This document shows, one piece after another, positions 27,501 through 39,635 of a stretch of 64,000 bases of DNA (the stretch's first letter is position 1; each line of letters begins with the position of its first letter). The notes below the pieces were generated by a model, which worked only from the letters and a program-made list of their open reading frames with translations, had not been told where the DNA came from and made no database searches. A program made the position numbers and the translations under genes. Origin of the DNA: Channa striata (taxonomy: Eukaryota; Chordata; Actinopteri; Anabantiformes; Channidae). The stretch spans positions 434,001-498,000 of the forward strand of contig CM065188.1 in the NCBI GenBank assembly GCA_033026295.1. Direction: 5' to 3'.

Positions 27501-28129
27501 GGTCTTAAAGACTATGAACAAAATAAACTACATAACTGGGATAATAAAGTTTATAGAGAAATAAACAGCAGGGCATAGCAGGTTGGCTGACCAGAATTGT
27601 CAAGGTTTGTGAAGCAGCTGGCACCTTTTCATTATATGTGGTTAATAAGGCTAAGGTCAAGCAATAATGTACGATGGTTTGCTGGTTTCTCATACCCACC
27701 TAAGAAGTGGATTAGTGAAACTGGATTTCATCTGGAATAACTGCATGTTCTTGATGGTGTTGCCTAGGCCATATAGATTCTTATTGGCTGCATCATAATC
27801 CACAGAGAGAGAAAGATGGCGGAGGGTGGGAGACAGGCAACGACAAACAAACGACAAAGCTTCTTCCTGGTGAAACAGTTGCAGCAGTGCTGCAAAAATG
27901 CAATGAAATATGAATCTCTCTTGACAACATTACACCACGCTCACTAATATGACTAATGTGTCACTAATGGCAGCAAAGGAACAGGTCAGACTTAAGCTTC
28001 GTAAATATTCTGCAATCTGACGATCCCTAATTATTTTTTTAATTTACTAGCGCAGACCCAAGAAGTGTGTGTGTAAATGTTAAAAGGTCGGCACTTATAT
28101 GGCTCTTTTCCAACTTATTGGTAACAAAG

Positions 28130-28292
28130 CACCTCACACTTCTTCTCATTCACCCATTCACACTCACAATCACTCTCTCTCACACACACCAATGGTGGAG
28201 CTGCTATGCAGCTGATTGACACTCACTGGGAGCAACTAAAGTGGGGGTTCAGTATCTTGCTCAAGGACACTTTGACATGTGACCAGAGGAGC
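28130..28292 (-). mobile_element. tRNA-derived SINE, antisense, lacking its head
   Basis: The minus strand reads GGTCACATGTCAAAGTGTCC, then TTGAGCAAGATACTGAACCC, then AGTGTCAATCAGCTGCATAG, which is the body shared with the copies at 47845 and 54288. The box A/B head beyond 28292 is lost. Confidence 0.7.
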
Positions 28293-30270
28293 CTCCTAAA
28301 CCACAGTTGTGTGTGCATAAGTGTATAACAAGTATTGATAACTCTATGGGGATCTAAATGTCAGGAAATGGTTCAGTCTAAATTAATATAATAATGTGAT
28401 TATTGCACTTAGCTAAAAACTCTTTAAATCTATTTGTCCTTGTTTTTTGATCTGAAGACACCAGTTCAGAGTTTTCAGGGTGAGATGTGTATGATGTGTG
28501 TATAGAGCTGTGTCGTTCTTTCGTTATTAGTAATTTTTTATAATAGAGTTCAGTTTTATTCTGAAAAAAGTCTCCTGTTGATTGTGACAGTGAAAAGACT
28601 GTCTCACAAGACATTTGCGGGTGAATTGATGAGTTTTGGTTCTTAGTGAAGGGCTGATTTTTGGAAACATAAACAAATATGATTTTTAAAATCTGAATTT
28701 TTATTTTTGGTCGTGACTTTGGTCAGAGTCGCTGAAACTAAGCTAAGAACAACTAGTTAACTGAGAACCTTCATTCTCAACTTGATGGACAGATGGATAA
28801 TGAGTTGGACAGATTTATAACTGCTTCTCACATTAAAGGCCCACTCAGGGAGAAAGACTGATAACTGCAGCAGTTCTGAAATCCTGGCTAAAGAGAGAAA
28901 ACAAAAGGGGGAAATACAAGAGGCTTTTATAGCTTCAATCAGATTCGAATGTTTGGCTGGCCTGAATCCTGTTTAACTGCACTCGCATAATCAGGATACC
29001 CAGAGAAATCAGGTAACATGGATAATCTGGGACCATATTTACATGCCCCTGTTTAACATGCAGTAGATTTTTCTCGAGCAAACTCTCTCAATTGACTTGT
29101 TGAATCATTGTAGACAAATTGTTGTCATTACAACACAGGTGCCTGGCATCTGTTGAACGTCCTTGCCTCCTCAAAACACATTCTTACATCGGACACAGTG
29201 GAAAACTTGACAAGCCAAATTAATTACTCCAGTCCTGGGATTATCAAAATAGGAAATGGAGGTCTGAATGGGTGATCTTTATTTCCATTTTTCAATACAG
29301 GGCCAAGAACAAATCAAGCCAAATTATCTTCAGGGGACCTTTCTATTGCAGCAAGTCTTTGTGTCAATTTGTCCTGCACTTGAGATGATTCATGATCGTT
29401 GTCTGCACTGATAGGGTCAAACCTCTTTTGGTTCAGGCTGTAATATCTTGTAATATCTACAGTACCAGAATGAAAGACAAACCGGAAAAAACTAAGGACT
29501 AATGTTATGCCAATTTCTGTCAAAGACTTTCATTGTAACAGTCTGGAAAGAAAGACAGACTGACCGAAGATAGGACCAAATTTGACCAGAGGACATTGAA
29601 AATGGAGGACAGAAAAATAGGGACACGTAAAAACAGCTACAACTATTTTGAAACCTGAGTGACTAACATTAGTCAGTGAGTCAGGCCTCTAGTGTATGGC
29701 CAAAATGACTCACTTGTCCACTTTTAAAGTCATAAAATAACACCAGTCAGCACTCGGCTGGAGCTTGGGGCACCCTGATATGGAAAATGCCAAAGCAATA
29801 GCAGAACAAAATTGAACGTTACATGTGGGCATAGAAATTTCAAATGTAGTGTGTAAACAGCATATCACGATAGTCCATCGATTATATACAGGTAGAATAA
29901 CAGCTTTATTATGGAGAGTGAGGACTAGTCACAAAGAGAGAGAATGAGAACGAGGACACATATTGATGGCAAGTTTTACTGCACTGTGCACTCAAAATGT
30001 TCATATATGCACAAGATACAATTTGTTCCTACATTTTTCTTCATTTGTAGGCACAAGGTAATTGTGCAAAAACAAGTATCAATGAGTTAGTCACTGTCAT
30101 TAAAGTCGGGCAGCCACTTTCAAACTCTGCCTCAGTGCAAACAAAGCTACAAAAACGCTGCCGTCGGAACAGCAGACTTTTATATACTTTACATCTTGAT
30201 TGGTCCATAAACGAGTCAGAGCATTAAAACCGCAGCGTCTGTGGTTCTACTTTATACAGGTGTGCACACA
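28293..30270. other. Intergenic, no gene seen
   Basis: AT-rich sequence. I see no conserved protein, RNA gene or bounded repeat. Confidence 0.5.
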
Positions 30271-30284
30271 GACCTCACCCTCAC

Positions 30285-30495
30285 AAAACACTTAGGTGTC
30301 CTTCTCTCTTTCGGTCCCCCTCTTTGCATTTATATTTGGAGCTGTGTGTCTTCCAGTGCGCAGCTACTAACTTGCCCAATGTTTTCTTTTCTCTCTCCAC
30401 TTTCCACTCACCCCAAACAGTCAAGGCAGATGGCTGCCCACCCTGAGCCTGGTTATGCTGGAGGTTTCTTCCGTTAAAGGGAGTTTTTCTCTTTA
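30285..30495 (+). mobile_element. L2 LINE 3' UTR fragment
   Basis: It reads ccagtgcgcagctacta, cccaatgttttcttttctct and ctggaggtttcttccgttaa, which matches the 3' UTR of the L2 copies at 32678-35610 and 38870-39593. Confidence 0.8.
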
Positions 30496-30545
30496 TTCAT
30501 TATTATTGTTGTTTATTTTCCCTCATTATGGCTGCAGCACTGGCC

Positions 30546-30596
30546 AGGATATAATGGTAAGCTCCATGACACTGTATATTTATCACATAGATACTG
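30546..30596 (+). repeat. Short dispersed repeat, copy 1
   Basis: The phrase taatggtaagctccatgaca followed by ctgta recurs at 32191-32215. Both copies continue to 'atcacatag', but the second has about 26 more bases before it. Confidence 0.65.
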
Positions 30597-30599
30597 GAG

Positions 30600-31850
30600 G
30601 CTGTAACACCTGCGCAGTCCATCTCCATTAACTCCATCAAATCAGAGAAGGATGGTTTTACTGTAAGGAAGTGTCCAAAGTCTGTTGTGTGACACAATGC
30701 CAACTTGTTCCACGTTTTTATGATGGACACTTCATGAATGCAATAAAACCTATTGCAAGGAATCCAATCAGATTTAAATTTAAATTCTTCCTTGGAATCA
30801 GGCACTGGTCCAAAATATTTTGGAGCCTCAACATGTTTTTCTTTTTCTCGCTACAACCGCTCAAGGGCTCCATACCCCCATTCATCCATCCATTATCTGT
30901 ACGTACTTATCCTGTTCAGGGTCACAGGGGGGCTTGGGCCTATCCCAGCTGTGGCACGAGGTGGGCAGGTGTCTATTCTAGGGCCAACACAGAGAAACAT
31001 ACACAGACAGATTTAGAATCATTTAGATTCAATTTAGAGAGGTGGCTCTAAAGTTTTGCCACTCTTTAAAATCAAGGAGGGGGCCAAACCATTGGAACCA
31101 CCTTTTCTTATATACACTGAAGTACTGTGACCTTAATAATAAACAGAGAGTAGAATTATCACCTTTCTGACACTTTTCACTTAAGAACTGAGACATTATC
31201 AGATTGTAAAAATCATGACAGACCTGCTGTGTTGGTTGTTTAGACTGTACAGGTTCACCTAATAAAGTGGCCAGTGAGTGTAGATTATAAATGTACGAGA
31301 TGAACATAATTTTGGACCAAATTCCAGGTGACACCAAAAGATAGAGCCAGAACCAGCACCCCACCATTTATTTTAGTTTCACAATTAGTTTACATGCATT
31401 TCTATGTACATTAACAGAAATACTGGTTCCATCATGAGTTATCTCATCAATAACAATCAGTAAACCTGTTCCAGAAGTAGTCATACAGCGCAACACATTA
31501 AACTACATCTGCAGTGCTTCATAGATGAGTTGTGTGGTTCTAATTTTACCTTTAACTTTACCATCATTTTAGTAGAGGTTGATCTCTGTCATCCGTCTTT
31601 ATTTTCTAAAATTCTGAATGTTTTTTTAATGTTGCTTGTTTGTTCATAGTTAAAACCCAAGGCTAATGAGTAGTCTGTAGAGCCATTTATAGTTTGCAAA
31701 ATGAATTAACACACATGGGTAACAAAAACACCTGAGATAAGACAGATATAAAATGTGAGTGATCTAAGGTATAAATATCAACAACTAAAAGGTGAAATTC
31801 TGAACTTTTATCTGGTATACATCTTTTGAAACCTTAACACAAATGTGCTC
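30600..31850. other. Intergenic, no gene seen
   Basis: The stretch contains a fragment 'ggggcttgggcctatcccag' near 30925-31000, a phrase common in dispersed fish repeats, but no element with clear ends and no gene. Confidence 0.45.
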
Positions 31851-31857
31851 TTTACAC

Positions 31858-32028
31858 ATATATACACTTTAGATTACAGCCTGTGACTTATTATTTTTTT
31901 AAATTAAATAATTACATGATAAGTGTCAATACTTACAGTGTAAGAGGATTCACTTTAAATCACAGCCGTCAGTTGTTGTCGCTGTACTTACTGTGTAAGT
32001 CACGGGCTGTAATCTAAAGCGTATATAT
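31858..32028. mobile_element. Foldback (MITE-like) element with 33-bp inverted ends
   Basis: The left arm at 31858-31890 and the right arm at 31996-32028 are inverted copies of each other with 31 of 33 bases matching. The arms begin atatatac and run through ctttagattacagcc to gtgactta. The interior is about 105 bases and AT-rich, with no coding sequence. I cannot define the target duplication. Confidence 0.75.
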
Positions 32029-32181
32029 CTTCACAATTGCTTAAGCAATGCCATTACCATTTTAACAAGTAATGTGTCATTGGCAGTTATTCCACCTTTT
32101 ACCTGACCTGGACTCTTTAATTCAAATGCCTAAGTCCAAGACATGGAAATAAATTTAGTTTTTTTAATCTTTTGAATCATT

Positions 32182-32255
32182 ACAGGATGTAATGGTAAGC
32201 TCCATGACACTGTACATTTCAGGACCGGACCAATGTTGACATTTAATCACATAGT
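32182..32255 (+). repeat. Short dispersed repeat, copy 2
   Basis: It shares taatggtaagctccatgaca and the following ctgta with 30546-30596, and then 'atcacatag' after about 26 extra bases (caggaccggaccaatgttga and six more). Confidence 0.65.
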
Positions 32256-32397
32256 TCACAGCAGCTTGAGACGTTTTGTTAATAAGTCAGGCTTTTTGGA
32301 CACGTAATGTCTTGGTGTTGGAATAGGTGTGCACCAGAATGCTGCTGCACAAATCATCAGCTTCCCATTAACTGGCTTTATCCTATTGCCAGTGTGA

Positions 32398-32401
<4 letters not shown>

Positions 32402-32469
<68 letters not shown>
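32402..32469. repeat. (TG)n microsatellite
   Basis: An uninterrupted dinucleotide tract of about 34 units. Both strands give spurious Cys-Val or Thr-His frames here, which are not genes. Confidence 0.97.
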
Positions 32470-32470
<1 letters not shown>

Positions 32471-32677
32471 CTTGCGCCTTCATTTCTAGAGGTTTCATAT
32501 TTTTGCATGCCTATATTTTGCTTTCCTTTAATTCCTGACTACAGAGAGCCCAGATAAGAAAGCCACTACCGTGACAGTGAGAATATAACTGCTGGTGTAT
32601 TTATACCCAGGACAAAAAGAAATAAAATTTATGACATTTCTGCTTCATCGGAGCACTAAACCATTGGATGGTCTCCC

Positions 32678-35610
32678 TTAATTCAATTCAATTCAATTCA
32701 ACTTTATTTATATAGCGCCAATTTACAACAAGGTCATCTCAGGGCACTTTACATAATAAAGTCAAGACTATACAAACAGGTAGAGAAAACCCAACAAATC
32801 CCCCTTGAGCAAGCCATAGGCAACAGTGGAGAGGAAAAACTCCCTTTAACGGAAGAAACCTCCAGCAGAACCAGGCTCAGGGAGGACGGCCATCTGCCTT
32901 GACCGGTTGGGCAGAGTGGAAAGTGGAGAGAGAAAAGAACAGAGCAACAAAAGCAACAACAAAACATTGAGCAGGTTAATAGGACCAGTAGCTGCACACT
33001 GGAGAACACATAGCGCCAAATCCGGGGACACCTGTGGACAGGGAGAGAGAGAGGGGGAAAGAGAGGGAGAGAGACGACTACAGGGCAAAGAAGACACAGA
33101 GTTAATGTCATACAGTGGTGACATTATAGATGTGGGGTGAGAGGAGAGAATGAAGAGAAGAGGAAGTGGCACAGTGCAGAGTCCCCCAGCAGTCTAAGCC
33201 TATAGCAGCATGACTATATCCAACTATAAGCTTTATCAAAAAGGAAGGTTTTGAGCCTAGTCTTAAAAATAGGGAGGGTGTCTGCTTCCCGAATCTGGAC
33301 TGGGAGCTGGTTCCACAGGAGAGGAGCTTGATAGCTAAAGGCTCTGCCTCCCATTCTATTTTTGGAAATTCTGGGAACCACAAGTAGGCCTGCATTTTGG
33401 GACCGAAGTGGTCTAGTAGGATGATATGGTACTAAGAGATCTTTTAAATATGATGGGGCTTTAAAGCTTTATAGGTAAGAAGAAGGGTTTTAAATTCTAT
33501 TCTGCATTTAATTGGAAGCCAATGGAGAGAAGCTAATGAAGGTGAAATATGATCTCTCTTACCAATCCCAGTCAGTAATCTTGCTGCAGCATTTTGGATT
33601 AATTGGAGGCTTTTTAGAGAGTTACTGGGGCAGCCTGAAAGTAGAGAATTACAATAGTCCAATCTAGCAGTAACAAATGCATGAACCAATTTTTCAGCAT
33701 CGCTTTGGGACAGGATGCTCCTAATTTTGGCAATGTTCCGTAGGTGGAAGAAGGCTGTTCTAGAGATTTGCTTTATCTGTGAGGTAAATTACAAATCCTG
33801 GTCAAAAATGACTCCAAGATTCCTTGCAGTACTACTGGGGGCAAGAGTTATGTCGTCTAAAGTAGCGATATGGTTAGAAAACTCTCTAGTCTCTTAGACT
33901 ATTAGGCCCAAATACAATAACTTCAGTTTTATCTGAGTTTAGAAGAAGAAAATTATACGTCATCCAGTCCCTTATATCTTTAAGACATGCTTGTAGTTTG
34001 ATTAATTTATTTGTTTCATCAGGTTTCATAGATAGATATAACTGCGTGTCATCAGCGTAGCAGTGAAAATTTACAGAGTGTTTTCTAATAATGTTGCCAA
34101 GGGGAGACATATATAGAGTAAAGAGTATTGGTCCTAATACAGAGCCTTGTGGAATTCCATAACTAACTTTTGTGTTTGTCGAAGATTCATCATTAACGTG
34201 AGTAAATTGGAATCTATCTGATAGATATGATTTAAACCAATTTAGTGCTGTTCCTTTAATTCCAATTACATGTTCTAGTCTCTGTAATAATATTCTGTGA
34301 TCAATGGTGTCAAATGCAGCACTAAGATCTAGCAGAACTAGTATAGAGACAAGTCCGTTATCTGAAGCCAGAAGAAGATCATTGGTGACTTTAATCAGTG
34401 CGGTTTCTGTGCTATGATGAACTCTAAATCCTGACTGAAATTCTTCAAACAAGTCGTTTCTGCGCAGGTGGTCACATAATTGCTTTACAACTACTTTTTC
34501 AAGTATTTTAGAAATAAAAGGGAGATTGGATATTGGTCTGTAATTGGCCAAGACATCTGGATCCAGACTAGGTTTTTAAGTAGAGGTTTGATTACAGCTA
34601 TCTTATAAGCCTTTGGTACATATCCTGTTTGTAAGGATAGATTAATGATATCTAATATGAACGTGTCTAATAAGGGTAGAGCATCTTTGAGCAGTCTAAC
34701 TGGAATAGGGTCTAGCAGACATGTTGTTGGTTTAGATGCCATAATAGTTGAAGTTAACTCAGCAAGGTCTATGGGCACAAAGCAGTCTAAAAGGGACTGA
34801 GGACTTACTGATGATTCTAATTCTGTTGTATTTGTGGGGAGGGTCTGGTGAATTTTATTTCTAATAGCTATGATTTTGTTTGTGAAGAAGGTCATGAAGT
34901 CATTGCTACATAGCGTTGAGGGAATACTAGTCTCAACTGAACTATGGCTCTTAGTCAGCCTGGCTACAGTGCTGAAAAGAAACCGGGGTTGTTCTTGTTT
35001 TGCTCTATTAGTGATGAATAATAAGCTGTTCTGGCTTTACGGAGTGCTAATTTGTATAAGTATAAAGTCTTTTTCCAGGCTAGGCGTGATTCTTGTGAAT
35101 GAGTGGAACGCCACTTCCTTTCTAATCTTCGTGACGCCTGCTTTAAATTGCGGGTGTGCGAGCTATACCATGGAGATCGCCTATTCAGAATTACTGCCTT
35201 CTTTTTAGAGGGGCAACACTATCAAGTATGGAACGTAAAGATGCTGCATAATTATCAGTAAGGTAATCAACTTGTACAGGAGTACAGTTAATGAGGCTAC
35301 TCTCAGTTATATCGGTACGTGTTGAGGTAAATGATGAAGGGATCATTTCCTTAAATTTGTTCACAGTGTTTTCAGATAAACACCTACTGAAGCAAAACTT
35401 CTTTCTAGCTGCTGTGTAGTCCAATAAACTAAATTCAAATGTTATTAGGAAATGGTCAGAGAGAACAGAATTATGAGGAAATACTGTTAGTTTATCAATT
35501 TCAATACCGTATGCAAGGACAAGGTCTAGGGTGTGACTAAAACAGTGAGTGGGTTCATTTACAATTTGAGAGAAACCAATTGAATGTAATAATGAAGTAA
35601 ATGCTTAGAA
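32678..35610 (-). mobile_element. L2-clade LINE, longest copy in the window, 5'-truncated
   Basis: The 3' end carries an (aattc)n tract and the motif aactttatttatatagcgcc. Going upstream on the minus strand there are the 3' UTR, the C-terminal domain, the reverse transcriptase, the linker (QVDYLTDNYAASLRSILDSV) and the end of the endonuclease domain (about 35424-35610). The element is cut off within the endonuclease. It is the reference for the shorter copies at 3745, 23041, 25080, 30285, 38870, 44335 and 63560. Confidence 0.93.
33444..35424 (-). pseudogene. L2 reverse transcriptase, broken frame
   Basis: The largest intact piece (34551-33886) runs from [14 protein letters not shown] through [33 protein letters not shown] and the catalytic YADDTQLYL to [14 protein letters not shown]. 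Upstream pieces at 34895-34491 and 35424-35191 and the downstream piece at 33689-33444 are in other frames, so at least three frame breaks separate them. The protein would copy L2 RNA at the target site, but this copy cannot encode it. Confidence 0.9.
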
Positions 35611-36317
35611 TTAGAGTACCTCTGTTACTTCCCCTCCTCCATAATATTTAAATGCTTCATGGTTATATTACTAATAGTTTGCTTTTAGATAGTGAAACTA
35701 ACCCAAATTCTTGTCTTTAATGGTTTGTTTTTTTTAATCAGTGGCAATTTTTAATGCTTCATCCAACCTTTGTATGTCATGGATGCCTTCAAGTGAGACT
35801 ATATTGCTTTAGGCAATCGATAACACATTGTTTTACTAATGAAAAGCTGAATTCATAAGCAATATAATGCAACTATTCTCAGTTCAACACACTCAGGGTT
35901 TTGCTGTCAATCTTGCTTGGTATTTGGTGCCTTGTCTACAGTGTAGCATCCACGTGGCCCAACAAAGGCATGTAGCTTGGACACAGAGCTGCATGCCTAC
36001 TACTGTCAGAAGTAACTCATCATTACTTCCCCCCAGGACAACAGAAACCCTTTGTTTCACATATCGGGGAATGTGAATCAAAACAACCAAACCGCATCTG
36101 GTTTCAGGTCATTGATCCACATAAGTGGCAGGGAATTAACATCACTGTCTAGAACTCACTGTCTAGAACTCACACAATTCACATAAATCTACCAAAGAAT
36201 CCCCACTACTTATTACCTAACCCAGACCCAAAGTGTTGCTAATCACTTTATCAAGACCGGGACCAGCCACGTCCAGAGAAGGAAAAACAGGAAGTTTGTT
36301 AAAATTTGTCAATGCCC
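35611..36317. other. Intergenic, no gene seen
   Basis: The sequence contains no supported gene or bounded element. It ends at the target duplication of the solo LTR. Confidence 0.5.
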
Positions 36318-36322
36318 GCAAC

Positions 36323-37068
36323 TGTAAGAAACCGACTAACTGGGATCCAAATGCTGAAGTCACAACGAGACCAGGAATGAGGGCAAACAAGAATTTATTT
36401 GAATGAAACACAAACCGAGAACAAATTAAAATACACAAAAGAAGGCGCTCCTGCAAAGGCAGGATGTGAAATGAGGAAACAAACTAGGAAAACAAATCAC
36501 TCGCTAAATTTAGGAGGATGAGAAAAATCTAAACATAAAACGCTCTTAACAAAGGGTAAGAGGATAAACCGTCAAACAAAACAAGAGAACAAAAACTCAC
36601 TACACAAAACAGGACCAGTTTAAACTAACAACAAACGCTTTTACCAATATACTAACAAACAAGAATACACTAACAAGAATAAACTAATGAGAAGATATTA
36701 CCAACTAACAAGACCAAACACAAAATTTTCGAAGCTACAAAACGAACTACTGCAAAGAAAAAAGGCTGGTGGTCGGGGAATGGTCAAGACGGGAGACAAG
36801 GTACGAAAACAAGGAGACACACTAGCAACGAAGAAAACAAACAAGGGTGCTTTTAAAGCAAGTAGATGATGATGATTTTCAGGTGTGATGGCTGAGGTCA
36901 AACAGAGGAGAGGAAAACAAGACGGGCTGGGGAGACTGAATGAACCATAGGAGAACCTCAGCAGGCCAGGAGGGGAACTGCAGGAACACACAGAGCACAA
37001 GGATGAAAAACAAAAAACATACAAGAAAACAAAACCCATACAAGAAATAAAACACCTAACTTGTGACA
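36323..37068 (-). mobile_element. Solo LTR (LTR retrotransposon, probably Ty3/gypsy), perfect 5-bp target duplication
   Basis: The plus strand starts tgtaagaaacc and ends cttgtgaca (TG...CA). It is flanked by gcaac at 36318-36322 and gcaac at 37069-37073. On the minus strand the LTR begins TGTCACAAGTTAGG and has an AATAAA signal in TTCAAATAAATTC near its end, consistent with transcription in that direction. No internal retroviral sequence lies next to it. A second copy is at 55711-56480. Confidence 0.88.
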
Positions 37069-37074
37069 GCAACA

Positions 37075-38050
37075 ACCCCATTATTTGATCACAAGCACAA
37101 GTGCCCATGAAAATATAAACTCTCACACAATGTTCTTTGATGGTAAGTGTAAACTTTTATTTATAAATCTATTTTGTATTTTTATACCTCTTCAAACTCT
37201 ACCTTGTTATAGGCTGACTTTAAGCCTAGCACAGAAAAGCACTTCCCCTGAGTCAATGCTGAAAACCTTTTTTAAAGAGGAGATCCAGATGGATAACTAG
37301 GCCTTGTCTATGGCAAGGTGCAAGGCCCAAGTCATGTCAGTGGTAGGAATCTAGGAATAAGAAAAGATTAGATTCTGTTTTGCAGGAAATTGGGGAGATC
37401 CGTGTGCATAAGGGTTAGTGTTCTTAGACATAAGCTGTGTTGCCAAACACCAAGAAAGATGAATTGGGAGATGGCTGAAGAAGGGAGGACAGTGGACATG
37501 GTATGAGTTGAGGCATTTGGCTGAGTGGCCAAAATATGAGCACACCAATCCATGTCCCTCCAACCACGGCCTCACTCATGCAGATTCTAGCCTTATTTGG
37601 GATGACAAACGTATGCCAAGTATCCAGGCTCTACACATGATTAATTTAAGATTGAAAATTCAGTCAGTCTTTTAAGGGCTTGCGTCTTTGGATGGGTTGC
37701 TGCTAGGTGACAATGGCTATCCATTAAAAGAGTTTTTATCCGTCAGGTGTGTTACAGAGTGAATATTTGAAATGCTAACAATGCATTTCAAGGACATGCT
37801 GCTTTGAGCCAGTGCACATCACATGGACCGAATTAGAAACAAGACAAGCTACCTGAACAACTCGCTACATAATGTTAAAACTCCAATAGTAGTCCAATAT
37901 CCAACAGCTGACTGAATTTAATATTTAAAAAAGTTAACATAAATGTCTGTCTAATTACTGCCCTATTTACTGGTCTCCCTCCTTTCTTTGTGTGCACTTT
38001 CAATAGACACTGGGATATAGCCGGTGTATCCATCAGAAAGGAGGAGACGT
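37075..38050. other. Intergenic, no gene seen
   Basis: No protein-coding signal and no bounded repeat recognised. Confidence 0.5.
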
Positions 38051-38055
38051 CATAG

Positions 38056-38494
38056 TGTAGCGGCCCGGCCGGAGGGCCAGAGGCAGGGCTGCTAAGGATC
38101 GCAGTAATGTAAATAGTTGCTGTGTTTTAGAGTGTTTTTGTGTAGTTGTGTTAGTGATTGTGGGTGTGGGGAATGTGTTTGATTGTGTGGGGATATTGGA
38201 TGTGTTTTATGTGGTATTTCTGTGCAAGTGTTGGTCGGCACTGTGAGGGAAAGTCTGGTGTGTGGGAGTGACCCTCACGTTGAAAGCTGTTTCCCTTGTT
38301 TCATTCCAGAGACACTTTTAGTCATACGGTGTATGGGGCACGAGTGATCTCACTTCCGCTACGTCAGTACAGGTTCCGGTTAGCTGCAAGCAACCCTACT
38401 AGCTGTAGCTTAGCTGCAACAGTTAGCTAGGTTAGCCAGCTCTAGCTCCCTCTAAACCCACTGTAGCTGCCACATACCACCTGCTGGCGCTACA
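38056..38494. repeat. Possible solo LTR or other element with short inverted ends
   Basis: The stretch begins tgtagcggcccgg and ends ctggcgctaca, giving 7-bp inverted ends (tgtagcg/cgctaca). The interior is richer in G+C than its surroundings, with repeated 'gttagct' and 'gtagct' phrases. Flanks (catag and atatt) do not give a clean target duplication, so the reading is tentative. Confidence 0.3.
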
Positions 38495-38869
38495 ATATTA
38501 TTGGGATGAAACATTAGAGTCTGGCTGCAATACAGGGCTGACACCTACATTTCCACTGTAAGTAAAAAACAATTAAGATGCCTCGATTTTTAATTTACCA
38601 AACCAACAACACACAAAGTTACAAATATGCCATAACAAAAATAGATACAGTGCAGAGCTTGTGTAATCAAAGTCTTCATAATATTATGCATAATATATTT
38701 GGCATTTGGTGGATCAACACACAAATAGCAGTTATATTGATATTGTGGCAGACTGGCAGGACTAATTTTTGGTTTTCATAATTTTACAGCCAGTTTCTGA
38801 TACAAAATTAAATTTTCTTCTACTCATGCACAGAATGATGTGTAGGAATTGTAATGAGGTGTACTTTTA

Positions 38870-39593
38870 TACCTCTTTTGCTGCAGCAAGATTACTGACT
38901 GGGATTGGTAAGAGAGATCATATTTCACCTTCATTAGCTTCTCTCCATTGGCTTCCCATTAAATGTAGAATAGAATTTTAAACCCTTCTTCTTACCTATA
39001 AAGCTCTAAACGGTCAAGCTCCATCATATCTAAAGATCTCCTAGTACCATATCATCCTACTGGACCACTTTGGTCCCAAAATGCAGGCCTACTTATAGTT
39101 CCCAGAATTTCCAAAAATAGAATGGGAGGCAGAGCCTTTAGCTATCAAGCTCCTCTCCTGTGGAACCAGCTCCCAGTCCAGATTCGGGAAGCAGACACGC
39201 TCTCTACTTTTAAGACTAGGCTCAAAACCTTCCTCTTTGATAAAGCTTATAGTTGGTTATAGTCATGCTGCTATAGGCTTAGACTGCTGGCTGACTCTGC
39301 ACTGTGCCACTTCCTCTTCTCTTCATTCTCTCCTCTCACCCCACATCTATAATGTCACCACTGTATAACATTAACTCTGTGTCTTCTTTGTCCCGTAGTC
39401 GTCTCCCTCCCTCTCTGTCCCCGTCTCTCTGTCCCTGTCCTCAAGCGTCCCCGGATTAGGCGCTGTGTGTCTCCCAGTGCGCAGCTACTGGTCCTATTAA
39501 CCTGCCCAATGTTTTGTTGTTGCTTTTGTTGCTCTGTTCTTTTGTCTTCCTTAACTTTCCACTCACCCCAACAGGTCAAGGCAGATGGAAAAG
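38870..39593 (+). mobile_element. L2 LINE 3' region
   Basis: It starts within the C-terminal domain ([20 protein letters not shown]) and continues through the 3' UTR to 'ccaacaggtcaaggcagatg'. The usual L2 terminus (tatttatatagcgcc) is missing. At 39594 the sequence changes to an unrelated open stretch. Confidence 0.9.
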
Positions 39594-39635
39594 AAACCAA
39601 ATTTAACATTTTAAAAAGCAGGTTTTCAAGTCAAG

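Noticed and set aside
32256..32498. Thr-His and Cys-Val repeat proteins
   Set aside because: They are translations of the (TG)n microsatellite.
32749..33395. Open frames of 95 to 120 codons on the minus strand
   Set aside because: They fall in the L2 3' UTR and C-terminal tail and repeat in every L2 copy of the window.
36698..37126. A 142-codon membrane-like frame, also seen at 56177-56467
   Set aside because: It lies inside a solo LTR and is conserved only because both LTR copies share sequence. It has no internal start context.
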